Of a DNA stretch of 64,000 bases, positions 9,511 to 18,493 are shown piece after piece (position 1 is the first letter of the stretch; each line of letters opens with the position of its first letter). Source of the DNA: Salipiger abyssi (GTDB lineage Bacteria; Pseudomonadota; Alphaproteobacteria; Rhodobacterales; Rhodobacteraceae); NCBI RefSeq assembly GCF_001975705.1, contig NZ_CP015093.1:1178001-1242000 (forward strand), given 5' to 3'. Both the position numbers and the translations under genes were made by a program. The notes beneath the pieces were generated by a model. The model was given only the letters and a program-made list of their open reading frames with translations. It ran no database searches and was not told the origin of the DNA.

Positions 9511-9716
9511 TGAGCAAGACTGACGTCCCCGCGGCGGACCAGCCGCAAGCCGAACCTTCCCGGATGACCGCCGCCGACCTGGCGGCCGGCCCCTGTGCCC
9601 TGCCCGCCGCCCCGATGGCGATGCCGTCGCAGGTGATCGAGCCGAAGCGCGGCGTCCGCCACGGCATCGCGGCCCTGATGCGCCGCGCGCTGCCGTCGCA
9701 GAACGTGCCGACCTAA
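9507..9716 (+). CDS. opgI: OpgI, small protein required for periplasmic glucan synthesis
   Basis: A 69-residue protein starting in an ATGA overlap with the opgG stop and ending three bases before opgH. It is Pro/Ala-rich, has no membrane segment, and ends in a basic stretch (EPKRGVRHGIAALMRRALP). In R. sphaeroides opgI lies at exactly this position and, by published genetics, is needed for backbone synthesis; the symbol is assigned on position and size. It recalls the cytosolic N-terminal extension of the longer enterobacterial OpgH, so it may be that region encoded as a separate polypeptide. A second ATG at 9510 is a possible start. Confidence 0.75.
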   Translation: MMSKTDVPAADQPQAEPSRMTAADLAAGPCALPAAPMAMPSQVIEPKRGVRHGIAALMRRALPSQNVPT

Positions 9717-9719
9717 ACA

Positions 9720-11522
9720 ATGACCGGTCTCGTCAGCTCCCGCCCTGCGCTCTACGCGCTGCGCATCGCGATGGTGTCGCTGTGCCTGCTGGCAGGGCTC
9801 GGCGCCTTCGTGCTCTTCCTGCAATTCGGCGAGGCGGACGGGCTGACCACGCTCGATGTGCTGCGCGCGGTGCTGATCCTGATCTCGACGCTCTGGCTGG
9901 CCTGGGGCTCGGTGCAGGCGCTGACCGGGCTGACAAGCCGCCCCCGCGCGCCCGATTACGACCGCGACGCGCCGATCCGGGGCCGGACCTGCGTCCTGAT
10001 GCCGGTCTATAACGAGGATCCGCTCGAAACCTTCGCCCGCGTCGCCGCCATCGAGGCCTCGCTGCGCGCCACCGGCGACCCTGCGCAGATCCATTTCGCC
10101 ATTCTCTCCGACACCCGCGACGAGGATGTCGCCGCGCGCGAGATCGAGGTATTCGAAAAGCTCGTTGCCGAATGCGACGGGGTTGGCCGGTTCTTCTATC
10201 GCCGGCGCGAGGACAATGTCGGGCGCAAGGCCGGCAATATCGAGGATTTCATCGCCCGCTCCGGCGGCGCCTATGATTACGCGGTGATCCTGGATGCGGA
10301 TTCGCTGATGGAGGGCGAGACCATCCTCCAGATGATCCGCCGGATGGAGGCGGAGCCGGCGCTCGGCCTGCTCCAGACCCTGCCGCAGATCATCCGCGCG
10401 CAGTCGCGCTTTGGCCGCGCCATGCAGTTCTCCGCGGCGTTCTTCTCGCCGGTCTTTGCACGCGGCCTTGCCATGGCGCAGGGCGAGACCGGGCCGTTCT
10501 GGGGCCATAACGCCATCATCCGCGTGCGCGCCTTCGCACAATCCTGCGGCCTGCCGGCGCTGCGCGGCACGCCGCCCTTTGGCGGCCATGTGCTGAGCCA
10601 CGACTATGTCGAAGCAGCGCTGCTGGCGCGTCAGGGCTGGGTGGTGCGGCTCGACGACGATCTCGGCGGCTCCTATGAGGAAGGACCGGAAAACATCGTC
10701 GATCACGCCAAGCGCGACCGCCGCTGGTGCCAGGGCAACCTGCAACATATGCGCATCATCGGCGCGCCGGGGCTGAAGCCGTGGTCGCGCTTCGTTTTTG
10801 CCCAGGGCATCATGGCCTATGTGGCGCCGCTCTTCTGGCTGGGTTTCATCGTCGCCTCCATCGCCTCGCCGCTGTTTACCCCGATGCCGGATTACTTCCC
10901 CACACCCGGCTGGCCTTTCCCGCATTTCCCGCCCTCGGCGGCGGCCAAGGCCATCGGACTGGCCATCGGCATCTTCGGCCTGCTGCTGCTGCCGAAACTG
11001 CTGATCGCGCTGCGCGCCGCGCTCAGCGAGCGGGCGGAGGCGTTCGGCGGGCCGTCACGCGTGCTCCTGTCGACGCTGGCCGAGCTGCTGCTGTCCTCGC
11101 TGACCGCGCCGGTGCTGCTGCTTTTCACCACCCGCTCGGTGCTTCAGGTCTTTGGCCGCAGCGATGGCGGCTGGCCGCAGAACAACCGCGGCGACGGCAC
11201 GCTGAGCTGGGCGGTCGCGCTGGCTGCCTCGTGGTGGATCATGCTCATCGGCCTCGCCGGCATGGCCTCGTCCTGGCTCTTTGCCCCGGCGCTGTTCCTG
11301 TGGCTGCTGCCGGTGGGCGCGCCGATGATCGCCGCGCCGATGCTGCTGCGCTGGACCTCGCTGCCGTCGCAATCGCCGCTGATGACCGTACCGGTCGAGC
11401 TGCGCCCGGCACCGGTGATGCAGATCCACGACCGCATCGTGACGCGCTGGGGCATGACGCCCAAGGGCGTGTCGCCATCGACCCCCGCCGTGCCGCCGAT
11501 GCAGCAGAGTGCGCGCGCATGA
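9720..11522 (+). CDS. opgH: Glucan glucosyltransferase OpgH (MdoH family)
   Basis: A 600-residue inner-membrane family 2 glycosyltransferase that polymerises glucose from UDP-glucose into the periplasmic glucan. Two N-terminal membrane segments precede the catalytic domain (TCVLMPVYNED; DADSLMEG as the DxD region; HDYVEAALLARQGW; and DRRWCQGNL as the QxxRW motif), and several membrane helices follow. It is shorter at the N-terminus than E. coli OpgH, which fits with the missing part being supplied by OpgI. The stop TGA at 11520-11522 overlaps an ATG at 11519. Confidence 0.93.
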   Translation: MTGLVSSRPALYALRIAMVSLCLLAGLGAFVLFLQFGEADGLTTLDVLRAVLILISTLWLAWGSVQALTGLTSRPRAPDYDRDAPIRGRTCVLMPVYNEDPLETFARVAAIEASLRATGDPAQIHFAILSDTRDEDVAAREIEVFEKLVAECDGVGRFFYRRREDNVGRKAGNIEDFIARSGGAYDYAVILDADSLMEGETILQMIRRMEAEPALGLLQTLPQIIRAQSRFGRAMQFSAAFFSPVFARGLAMAQGETGPFWGHNAIIRVRAFAQSCGLPALRGTPPFGGHVLSHDYVEAALLARQGWVVRLDDDLGGSYEEGPENIVDHAKRDRRWCQGNLQHMRIIGAPGLKPWSRFVFAQGIMAYVAPLFWLGFIVASIASPLFTPMPDYFPTPGWPFPHFPPSAAAKAIGLAIGIFGLLLLPKLLIALRAALSERAEAFGGPSRVLLSTLAELLLSSLTAPVLLLFTTRSVLQVFGRSDGGWPQNNRGDGTLSWAVALAASWWIMLIGLAGMASSWLFAPALFLWLLPVGAPMIAAPMLLRWTSLPSQSPLMTVPVELRPAPVMQIHDRIVTRWGMTPKGVSPSTPAVPPMQQSARA

Positions 11523-12756
11523 GACGCGCGACCCCCAGCGAGGAGCCAAAGAGCTGACCCAGCCACACGCCCCTGCCAGCGCCGCGAAAGCGCGCCAGCC
11601 ACGGGACCCGCGACTTGATTTCTTCCGGGGCCTGAGCCTCGTGATGATCTATATAAACCACGTCCCGGGCACGATCTTCGAACATATCACCTCGCGCAAT
11701 TTCGGGCTCTCGGACGCCGCCGAGGGCTTTGTCTTTATGTCCGGTTGCGCGGTGGCGCTGGCCTATGGGCCGCGCCTCGCCGGGGGCATATCGCGCGGCG
11801 CGCTGCGGCTGGCCTGGATGCGCGCCTGGACGCTCTACCGCGTGCACATCCTGACCACGCTGCTGGCGATCGTGATCGTCGGCGCGGGCGTGCTGTGGAG
11901 CGGCGAGACCGAGCTGCTGCGGCCCAACTCCTTCTACATGCTCTGGGAGGATCCGCTGACCGTGGGTGTCGGCCTCGTCACGCTGGGCCATCAGTTCGGC
12001 TATATCAACATCCTGCCGATGTATGGCGCGCTGATGCTTGCCGCGCCGTTTCTGGTGCGGCTGGGGCAGCGCCGCCCGCTGGGGCTGCTGGCGCTGAGCG
12101 TGGCGATCTGGGTGCTGAGCGCGCTCTTTCGTATCGACCTGCCGAATTACCCGCTGCCCGGCGGCTGGTTCTTCAACCCGTTTTCCTGGCAGCTTCTGTT
12201 CTCGCTCGGCATCCTGACCGGGCTGGCGCTGCGCGACGGGCGGCGCTTTGTGCCGGCTTCGCGCTGGCTGCTCGCCCTCACGCTCTTCGCGCTGCTCTAC
12301 GCCCTCGTCTGGGTCAAGCACCCGCCGCTGATGTCGACGATGAACCAGAGCCTTTCCTGGCTCTACCACCAGGGCGCCTCTTTCCTGTTCGTCGCCTTTG
12401 ACAAGACCTATGTCTCGGCGCCGCGTCTGCTGCATTTCCTCGCGCTCGCCTATGCGCTGTCCTGGCCCGGGCTGATCCGGGCGCTCACCGCCTCGCGCCT
12501 CGCCGCGCCGGTGCGGCTGCTGGGCCGCTATGCGCTCTGGGTCTTTGCCACCGGCACGGTGCTTTCCATCGCGGCACAGGTGATCAAGGCGCTGCACCCG
12601 GCGGGGATGGTGCAGGACATGGTGCTGATCCTCGGCGGGCTGGCGCTGCAATATGCGGTGGCGCACTGGCAGAGCCAGCGCGCGAAACCGCGCGGCAGCG
12701 CACCCGTCGCGATGCCCGTGCTCCCCGAAAAGCCGCGGCTTCAGACCCAGCGGTGA
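11509..12756 (+). CDS. opgC: OpgC, glucan succinyltransferase-type membrane protein
   Basis: An OpgC-family multi-pass acyltransferase (about 10 hydrophobic helices) beginning its conserved part with RDPRLDFFRGLSLVMIYINH. In R. sphaeroides opgC adds succinyl groups to the glucans and is cotranscribed with opgGIH. The start is unclear. The in-frame GTG at 11509 (415 residues, given here) overlaps opgH by 14 bases. CTG 11554 has AGGAG eight bases upstream. The coupled ATG at 11519 is in another frame and would fit if one base were missing between 11522 and 11553, for example in the C5 run at 11532-11536. The 3' end overlaps the convergent oxidoreductase gene by 16 bases. Confidence 0.88.
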   Translation: MRAHETRDPQRGAKELTQPHAPASAAKARQPRDPRLDFFRGLSLVMIYINHVPGTIFEHITSRNFGLSDAAEGFVFMSGCAVALAYGPRLAGGISRGALRLAWMRAWTLYRVHILTTLLAIVIVGAGVLWSGETELLRPNSFYMLWEDPLTVGVGLVTLGHQFGYINILPMYGALMLAAPFLVRLGQRRPLGLLALSVAIWVLSALFRIDLPNYPLPGGWFFNPFSWQLLFSLGILTGLALRDGRRFVPASRWLLALTLFALLYALVWVKHPPLMSTMNQSLSWLYHQGASFLFVAFDKTYVSAPRLLHFLALAYALSWPGLIRALTASRLAAPVRLLGRYALWVFATGTVLSIAAQVIKALHPAGMVQDMVLILGGLALQYAVAHWQSQRAKPRGSAPVAMPVLPEKPRLQTQR

Positions 12757-14069
12757 ATCGCATGCGCCCTGCCCTCGGCAAAGCGGCTGAGCGCAAAGGG
12801 CGCGGGATCGACCTGCGGCGCGGTTCCGGTCAGCAGATCCGCCGCCAGCTCGCCGGCGGCGGGGCCCAGCGCAAAGCCGTGACCGCTGAAGCCGCTGGCC
12901 AGCACGCAGCCCGGCTCTCCGGCGACCGGCGCGATGGCCGGCACCATGTCCGGCGTGGCGTCGATCAGCCCGCCCCAGCTCTCGGCGACACCGAGCTCGC
13001 CCAGCACCGGATAGGCCGCGCGAAAGGCGGCGATGCCGTCGCGCACGATGGCCGCGTCGGGCGCAGGGTCATAGCGCCGGTGCCGCTCGAAAGGTGAAGG
13101 CCGCGACAGCTTCCAGCGGTGCAGCGCAAACGGCCCGTCGAAGAAGCTGCGCCCGATGCGCAGCGTGAGATCGCCCCGGCGGCTGAGAAACAGCGGCAGC
13201 ATGGCGCGCGCGCTCATCAGCCCGGCGGGCGTCAGCTCCACCCGCCCGCGCCCGCGCAGCCCGATGGTGTAGCCGCCATCGGCCCGGCGCCGGTAGGAAA
13301 AGAACGGGCTGCCGACCCCGCCGGCAAACACTTCCGGCCCGGCCTCGGTGCGGAAGGCGGTGGCATAGACGCCCGATTGCGCGAATTTGAGCCCCTGATT
13401 GCGCAGCAGCAGCGACGACCAGGCGCCCCCCGCGACCAGCACGCGGGAACAGCGCACCCGGCCCTTTTCGGTCACCACATGCGAGATCGCACCGCCCGAG
13501 CGCTCCCATCCGCGCAGCGCGCAGTTCTGAAAGATGAGCGCCCCCTTGCGCTGCGCCGCCCGTGCCATCGCCGGGGCGGCGGTTGCCGGTTCGGCCCAGC
13601 CATCCACCGGGGAATGGATCGCGCCGATCCAGTCCTCGCTGGTCTCGGGCAGCATGGCGCGGGTCTCCTGCGCCGAGAGCAGACCGCCTTCCATGCCGTA
13701 ATGCGCGGTGTCGTCGAGCCATTGCTGCCAGCGCGCGACCTCTTCGCGGTCCTTGCTGACCACCATCATCCCGGTCTGGCGAAAGCCCGCATCCTCGCCG
13801 ATCCGCTCCGCCATGCCGCGCCAGAGCGCCATGCTGCGCATCGCCAGCGGCACCTCGGGCAGCGAGCGCAGCTGTTCGCGGCACCAGCCCCAGTTGCGCC
13901 CCGACTGCTCGCCCGCGACGATACCCTTCTCGAAGAGCGCCACCGAGATTCCGCGCTCGGCGAGCGTCAGCGCCGCCGCGACACCGATGATGCCGCCGCC
14001 GACGATTGCCACATCCACGGCCTCGGGCAGCACCCTGTCCGAAACCACCTTGTCCACCTTCGGGGCCAT
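12741..14069 (-). CDS. FAD-dependent amino-acid/amine oxidoreductase (DAO family)
   Basis: A 442-residue flavoprotein of the D-amino-acid-oxidase fold. The dinucleotide-binding motif VAIVGGGIIGVAAALTLAE is at about residues 19-37, followed by the acidic end of beta-2 (LFEKG), and the C-terminal FAD motif is VLASGFSGHGFALGP. No signal peptide is present. It ends the minus-strand unit of a polyamine-type ABC transporter (genes 14098-18298), so it probably oxidises the imported amine or amino acid. The exact substrate (sarcosine, D-amino acid, gamma-glutamyl-polyamine) cannot be read from sequence. Confidence 0.85.
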   Translation of the reverse strand: MAPKVDKVVSDRVLPEAVDVAIVGGGIIGVAAALTLAERGISVALFEKGIVAGEQSGRNWGWCREQLRSLPEVPLAMRSMALWRGMAERIGEDAGFRQTGMMVVSKDREEVARWQQWLDDTAHYGMEGGLLSAQETRAMLPETSEDWIGAIHSPVDGWAEPATAAPAMARAAQRKGALIFQNCALRGWERSGGAISHVVTEKGRVRCSRVLVAGGAWSSLLLRNQGLKFAQSGVYATAFRTEAGPEVFAGGVGSPFFSYRRRADGGYTIGLRGRGRVELTPAGLMSARAMLPLFLSRRGDLTLRIGRSFFDGPFALHRWKLSRPSPFERHRRYDPAPDAAIVRDGIAAFRAAYPVLGELGVAESWGGLIDATPDMVPAIAPVAGEPGCVLASGFSGHGFALGPAAGELAADLLTGTAPQVDPAPFALSRFAEGRAHAIHRWV

Positions 14070-14097
14070 GCTTTGCTCTCCGTCTCTTGCCTGCCTG

Positions 14098-14976
14098 TTA
14101 CGATGTCTGGCCGGCGAGCTCTGCCGCCTCTTCGGCCCGCGCCGCCCTCTGGCGCTGCGCCAGCTTCCGGTCGCCGCGTCGCTTGATCACCTCGAAGATC
14201 AGCGCTCCGACGATGGTCAGCGCCACGATCACCGTAGCCAGCGCCGAGATCTCGGGCGAGGAGCCGAGCCGCACCTGCCCGGCCAGCACCGTGGTCATGG
14301 TCTTGTCGGCGAGGATCGCAAAGGTGGTGGCGTTGTAGTTCTCGAAGGAGGTCAGGAAGGCCAGCATCGCCGAGGACAGCAGCGCCGGACGCAGGAAGGG
14401 CAGAAGCACGTCGCGGAACACCTGCGGATAGCTGGCGCCGAGATCAAGCGCCGCCTCTTCCTGGGTGAGATCGAAGCGCTGGAGCCGCGCCATGATGATC
14501 AGCATGCAATAGGAGGCGATGAAGCTCGACTGCGCGATGACCGTCAGCACGGTGCCGGAATAGACCCAGCTCCGGATGCCCGCAAAGCCGCTGAAATCGC
14601 GCCAGAACACCACCGTGGCGATGCCGATGACGATGCCCGGCGTCAGCACCGGCGCCACCACGATAAAGTAATAGAACGAGCGCGCGTGGCGATAGACCTG
14701 CGTCATCACGATGGCCCCGGCGAGCCCCATCGGCACCGCGAGGCAGACCACGGCAACACCGATGATCACGCTGGTGCGCAGCCCCTCCAGCATTTCCCGG
14801 TCGGCAAAGAGCTCTCCGAACCATCTCAGGGTGACGCCCTCGATCGGCCAGACCTGCGGATAGGGCGGCGTGTTGAAGGCCGAGATCCCCATCACCGCAA
14901 GCGGCCCCAGCAGGAACAGGAAGAACGACACCATGTAGACCGCCACGGTGAAACGGGTGAACAGCTCGGGCCTCAT
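14098..14976 (-). CDS. ABC transporter permease, PotC/PotI type
   Basis: A 292-residue inner-membrane permease with about six helices. The EAA loop is EEAALDLGASYPQVFRDVLLPFLRPALL near residues 170-200, as in polyamine-type C subunits. It overlaps the PotB-type gene by four bases (ATGA) and is followed, after a 28-base spacer, by the FAD oxidoreductase. Confidence 0.9.
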   Translation of the reverse strand: MRPELFTRFTVAVYMVSFFLFLLGPLAVMGISAFNTPPYPQVWPIEGVTLRWFGELFADREMLEGLRTSVIIGVAVVCLAVPMGLAGAIVMTQVYRHARSFYYFIVVAPVLTPGIVIGIATVVFWRDFSGFAGIRSWVYSGTVLTVIAQSSFIASYCMLIIMARLQRFDLTQEEAALDLGASYPQVFRDVLLPFLRPALLSSAMLAFLTSFENYNATTFAILADKTMTTVLAGQVRLGSSPEISALATVIVALTIVGALIFEVIKRRGDRKLAQRQRAARAEEAAELAGQTS

Positions 14977-15977
14977 TTCGTGATCTCCCCGAGCTTGAGC
15001 CCGGCGAGCCGGAGCGTACCCAGCACCAGCGTGATGCAGGCCACAAGCAGGATCAGCGCATAGGCGGCGCCCTGCGGCCAGTCGAAGAGCTGGTAGAACC
15101 GGTCATAGACGATGGGAGTGAACCACAGCGAGTTCGGCCCGCCCAGCACCAGCGGCGTCGCCACCGCGCCCGCCGTCAGCATGAAGCAAAGCGTCATCCC
15201 CGAGGCAATGCCCGGCTTGGCATGCGGCATGACGATAAAGAGGTGGATATGCCACCAGGGCGCGCCGAGATCGCGCGCCGCCTCGATCTGGTTGTGATCG
15301 AGACTGTCGATGGCGTTGTAGAGCGGAAAGATCATGATCAGCAGATGCGAATAGGACAGCGCCATGTAGAGCGCGGTATTGGCGGCGATGAAATCGACGG
15401 GCTGGTCGATCACCCCCATCCAGATCAGCAGGTTGTTGATGAACCCCGCATCCGACAGCAGGATGCGGAAAGCAAAGGCGCGCAGGATGTCGTTCACCCA
15501 GTAGGGAATGATGAGCAGCAGCAGCACCAGCCGCAGTTTCCGCGCCGTGGCCGATTGCGCCATGTAATAGGCGATGGGGTAGCACAGCGCGAAATTCAGC
15601 AGCGTCAGCAGCACCGAGGCCCAGATCGTCACCAGAAAGGCGCGGATATGGATCCAGTTCCACGCATCGCCGCTCGTCGGGCTGCCGAAGAGGAAATAGC
15701 GGTAGTTCTTGAGCGTATAGACGTCTTCGGGCCCGCCCTGTTTCGAGGGCGGCAGCTTCATGTGAAAGGACAGGTCCACCATGAAGGTCATCGGCATGAT
15801 GACGGTAAAGATCGTCCAGAACCCGACGCCCAGCAGCAGGTAGGCGCCGACCAGCGCGCCGTTGCGCTGGAAAAAGCCCAGCCGCCGCTCGTCGGGCGAG
15901 GGGTTGAGCTTGGTCAGCAGAAAGAAGCCCGCGACGATCACGGCCGTCACGGCAAAGGTCAGGCCGAGATTGCTCAT
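14973..15977 (-). CDS. ABC transporter permease, PotB/PotH type
   Basis: A 334-residue permease with an N-terminal helix, a long periplasmic loop and an EAA loop (EAARDLGAPWWHIHLFIVMPHAKP near residue 235). Features match the B/H membrane subunit of spermidine/putrescine importers. It is joined by four-base overlaps to both the ATPase and the second permease gene, so the three are translationally coupled. Confidence 0.9.
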   Translation of the reverse strand: MSNLGLTFAVTAVIVAGFFLLTKLNPSPDERRLGFFQRNGALVGAYLLLGVGFWTIFTVIMPMTFMVDLSFHMKLPPSKQGGPEDVYTLKNYRYFLFGSPTSGDAWNWIHIRAFLVTIWASVLLTLLNFALCYPIAYYMAQSATARKLRLVLLLLIIPYWVNDILRAFAFRILLSDAGFINNLLIWMGVIDQPVDFIAANTALYMALSYSHLLIMIFPLYNAIDSLDHNQIEAARDLGAPWWHIHLFIVMPHAKPGIASGMTLCFMLTAGAVATPLVLGGPNSLWFTPIVYDRFYQLFDWPQGAAYALILLVACITLVLGTLRLAGLKLGEITK

Positions 15978-17050
15978 GCCACCGCCCCGCCGGCGAGGAT
16001 GACCGCATGCTCGGGGCGAAAGCCCGCCTGCACCGGCTGGCCGATCTGCGGCAGCGCGCCGGGATCGGCGGCGACCAGCGTCACCGCAAAGCGCGCCTTG
16101 CCGGCATCTAGATGCATGTGGCTGAGATTGCCCTCATAGGAGAGATCGTGCAGCGCCGAGGCGAAATGGCAGTCCTCCGCGCCCGGTGTCAGAGTCATCA
16201 GCTCGGGCCGGATGAACAGCGTTGCGGTATCGCCCGGCGTCAGCGCCTTGGGATTGCGCCCGGCGAAGAGGCCCAGATCGGTCCGGATCTGCGCCATGCC
16301 GCCCTCTGCGGTCGTCACCTGGCCGGGGATGGCGTTGCTCTCGCCCACGAAGGAGGCGACGAAGGGTGTTTCGGGGTGGTTGTAGATGCTGCGCGCATCG
16401 CCCACCTGCTCGATACGACCGGCGCTCATCACCGCCACCCGGTCGGACATGGTCAGCGCCTCGCCCTGATCGTGGGTTATGTAGACAAAGGTGATGCCGA
16501 CGCGCTGCTGGATCTCGCGCAGCTCGCGCCGCATGTGCTGGCGCAGCTTGAGATCCAGCGCCGAGAGCGGCTCGTCGAGCAGCAGCACCTTGGGCTCGAC
16601 CGCCAGCGCGCGGGCGATGGCAACCCGCTGCTTCTGGCCGCCCGACAGCTCGCCGATCTTCTTCTGCGCATGCGGTCCGAGCGCCACCTGGTCGAGCAGC
16701 TTCAGCGCCTTTTCCTCGCGCACGCCCCTCGCCATGCCGCGCACCCGCAGCCCGTAGGCCACGTTTTCCGCCACCGACATCATCGGAAACAGCGCGAGAT
16801 TCTGAAAGATCAGCGCCGTGGGCCGCTTGTTCGGCCCGACCTGCGTCATGTCGGCGCCGCCGATCCGGACATGACCCGCGCTCGGCTCGGTAAAGCCCGA
16901 GATGGTGCGCAGGATCGTCGTCTTGCCGCAGCCCGACGGGCCGAGAAAGCTGAAGAACTCGCCGCTTTTGACTTCGAGATCGGTTTCATGGACGGCGGTG
17001 AAGGTGCCGAAGGTCACCCTCACCTTTTCTAGCTCGATGGCTGCGGTCAT
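15974..17050 (-). CDS. ABC transporter ATP-binding protein, PotA/PotG type
   Basis: A 358-residue ATPase with Walker A GPSGCGKTT, signature LSGGQKQRVA, Walker B LLLDEPLSALD and the His switch ITHDQ. A C-terminal TOBE domain (roughly residues 270-355) is usual for this class. ATG 17050 is chosen because the protein then begins MTAAIELEKVRVTFG, directly on the ABC fold; an in-frame start at 17146 would add a low-complexity Pro/Arg tail. A 99-bp spacer separates it from the solute-binding gene upstream. Confidence 0.9.
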   Translation of the reverse strand: MTAAIELEKVRVTFGTFTAVHETDLEVKSGEFFSFLGPSGCGKTTILRTISGFTEPSAGHVRIGGADMTQVGPNKRPTALIFQNLALFPMMSVAENVAYGLRVRGMARGVREEKALKLLDQVALGPHAQKKIGELSGGQKQRVAIARALAVEPKVLLLDEPLSALDLKLRQHMRRELREIQQRVGITFVYITHDQGEALTMSDRVAVMSAGRIEQVGDARSIYNHPETPFVASFVGESNAIPGQVTTAEGGMAQIRTDLGLFAGRNPKALTPGDTATLFIRPELMTLTPGAEDCHFASALHDLSYEGNLSHMHLDAGKARFAVTLVAADPGALPQIGQPVQAGFRPEHAVILAGGAVA

Positions 17051-17149
17051 GGTCGTCGCCTGCACATGGGTCGGTTGCTGCCGCGGTCTTGGCGCCGCGG
17101 ACGAAAGGGAGAGGGCGGGGCCGGATCGCCCCGCCGCCGGAAGCAAAGG

Positions 17150-18298
17150 TCAGGCGACCTTGAACTTCTCGGCATATTCGTTGCGCACGGTGTTGAACCA
17201 GGACGGGCTGGCCGGATAGCGCCAGAGCTTGTCCAGCGCATCCTCGGGATAAGCCGCGCGGAACAGCTCCTTGTCGGCCTCGGGCACATAGGCATCCGCG
17301 CCCTTGACCGAGGAGTTGTAGCTCGACCCCGAGGCGACACGCCCGGCGATCTCGGGCTTCAGCAGGTAGTCGAAGAAGGCATAGACCTCATCGACATTCC
17401 GCGCCGCCTTGGGCAGCGCAAACCCGTCGATCCAGGCCAGCGCGCCCTCCTGCGGCGCCATGTAGCTGACCGGTTCACCGGCCTTGGCCAGCCCCAGCGC
17501 CGGACCGTCCCAGGTCTGCCCGATGGTGCAGCCGTTCTGCATGAAGCCCGAGCGCGTGGTGTCGGTGGAATCCCAGAACTGCTTGATACGCTCCTTGTGG
17601 GCGACCGCATAGGCGAGCAGCTCGTCATAGATCTTGCGCATCGTCGCCTCGTCCTTGTAGGCGTCGAGCATACGGTTGCTGGGCAGCTTGCCGGTGGCGT
17701 CGAGCCAGAGCCCCAGCCCCAGCAGGCCCGAGGTCGGGCGCATCTGCACCGCGCCGGCGAAATCGCCCTCCCAGAGCAGGCCATAGCTCATGTCGGCATA
17801 GCTGAGATCGGCCTGATCGTTGCGCCAGGCAATCGCTTCCGACCCCCAGACATGCGGCACATGGTAGAGCTCGCCGCCCCAGGTCCAGAGCTCTTCCGAA
17901 GCGTCGAGCAGCGAGGGCACGTAATTGTCCATTGCCAGCCGGGTGGTGTCGAACGGGGCGAGCAGTTCGAGGAATTCGAACTCCGGCGCGCGGTTGAAAG
18001 AGGGCATGCAGAGATCGAAGCCTTCGCCGAAGGTCGCCTGCATCTTGTTGATCAGCTCTTCGTTGGAGGAGAACGGCGTCAGATTGACGGTGATGCCGGT
18101 CTCTGCCTGAAAATCGCTCAGCACGTCGTCGGGCAGCTCGGCGCTCCAGCTCAGAATATTCAGCTCGGACGAGGCGGCATTGGCACGGCGCACGTAAAGC
18201 GGTGCCGCAGCGACAAAGGCGCCGGCGGCGGCACTGTTGAGAAAGCCGCGCCGGGTCACGCCCGCCGGTTTCGGCGTCTTGTTGGTGGTTCTGGTCAT
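17150..18298 (-). CDS. Polyamine-type ABC transporter substrate-binding protein (PotD/PotF family)
   Basis: A 382-residue extracytoplasmic binding protein. The leader has a twin-arginine motif (VTRRGFLNSA, residues 14-23) and ANA near residue 41. The mature part starts ASSELNILSWSAELPDDVL, typical of PotD/F, with a late FALPKAARNVDEVYAFFDYLLKPE. ATG 18298 has AAGGAGA about eight bases upstream. It heads a minus-strand unit with the ATPase, both permeases and the FAD oxidoreductase. A sequence shared with the aminotransferase promoter lies upstream at 18386-18413. Confidence 0.9.
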   Translation of the reverse strand: MTRTTNKTPKPAGVTRRGFLNSAAAGAFVAAAPLYVRRANAASSELNILSWSAELPDDVLSDFQAETGITVNLTPFSSNEELINKMQATFGEGFDLCMPSFNRAPEFEFLELLAPFDTTRLAMDNYVPSLLDASEELWTWGGELYHVPHVWGSEAIAWRNDQADLSYADMSYGLLWEGDFAGAVQMRPTSGLLGLGLWLDATGKLPSNRMLDAYKDEATMRKIYDELLAYAVAHKERIKQFWDSTDTTRSGFMQNGCTIGQTWDGPALGLAKAGEPVSYMAPQEGALAWIDGFALPKAARNVDEVYAFFDYLLKPEIAGRVASGSSYNSSVKGADAYVPEADKELFRAAYPEDALDKLWRYPASPSWFNTVRNEYAEKFKVA

Positions 18299-18385
18299 CT
18301 TCTGTCTCCTTGTTGGTCCCATCCCTCTTTGCGGACGTCTCTTTCCGCACTGCCGGGGAATTTTACGATTGACGTCATTTCACAG

Positions 18386-18413
18386 GATAGAATACTTTTA
18401 TGATAGATAGAAT
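18386..18413 (-). promoter_or_regulatory. Candidate IclR operator upstream of the polyamine-type transporter
   Basis: GATAGAAT occurs twice, at 18386-18393 and 18406-18413, 20 bp apart, flanking TACTTTTAT (18393-18401). The same layout, TAGAAC twice 20 bp apart around TACTTTTAT, is found at 24211-24236 upstream of the aminotransferase gene, in the same orientation. The site lies between the divergent binding-protein and IclR genes, so the IclR protein is the obvious candidate binder; this is inference. Confidence 0.5.
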
Positions 18414-18493
18414 GATTGAGAGAAAGACCGCACAGGTCAAGCTGCGGATGCAGCATTTGCGGTATCGGCGTGGCATATTTTCGGGAGTGGCCC

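Noticed and set aside
9507..9722. Idea that opgI and opgH are one gene broken by a frameshift
   Set aside because: Both have proper starts and spacing, and opgI is a separate gene in the described opgGIHC operon of R. sphaeroides.
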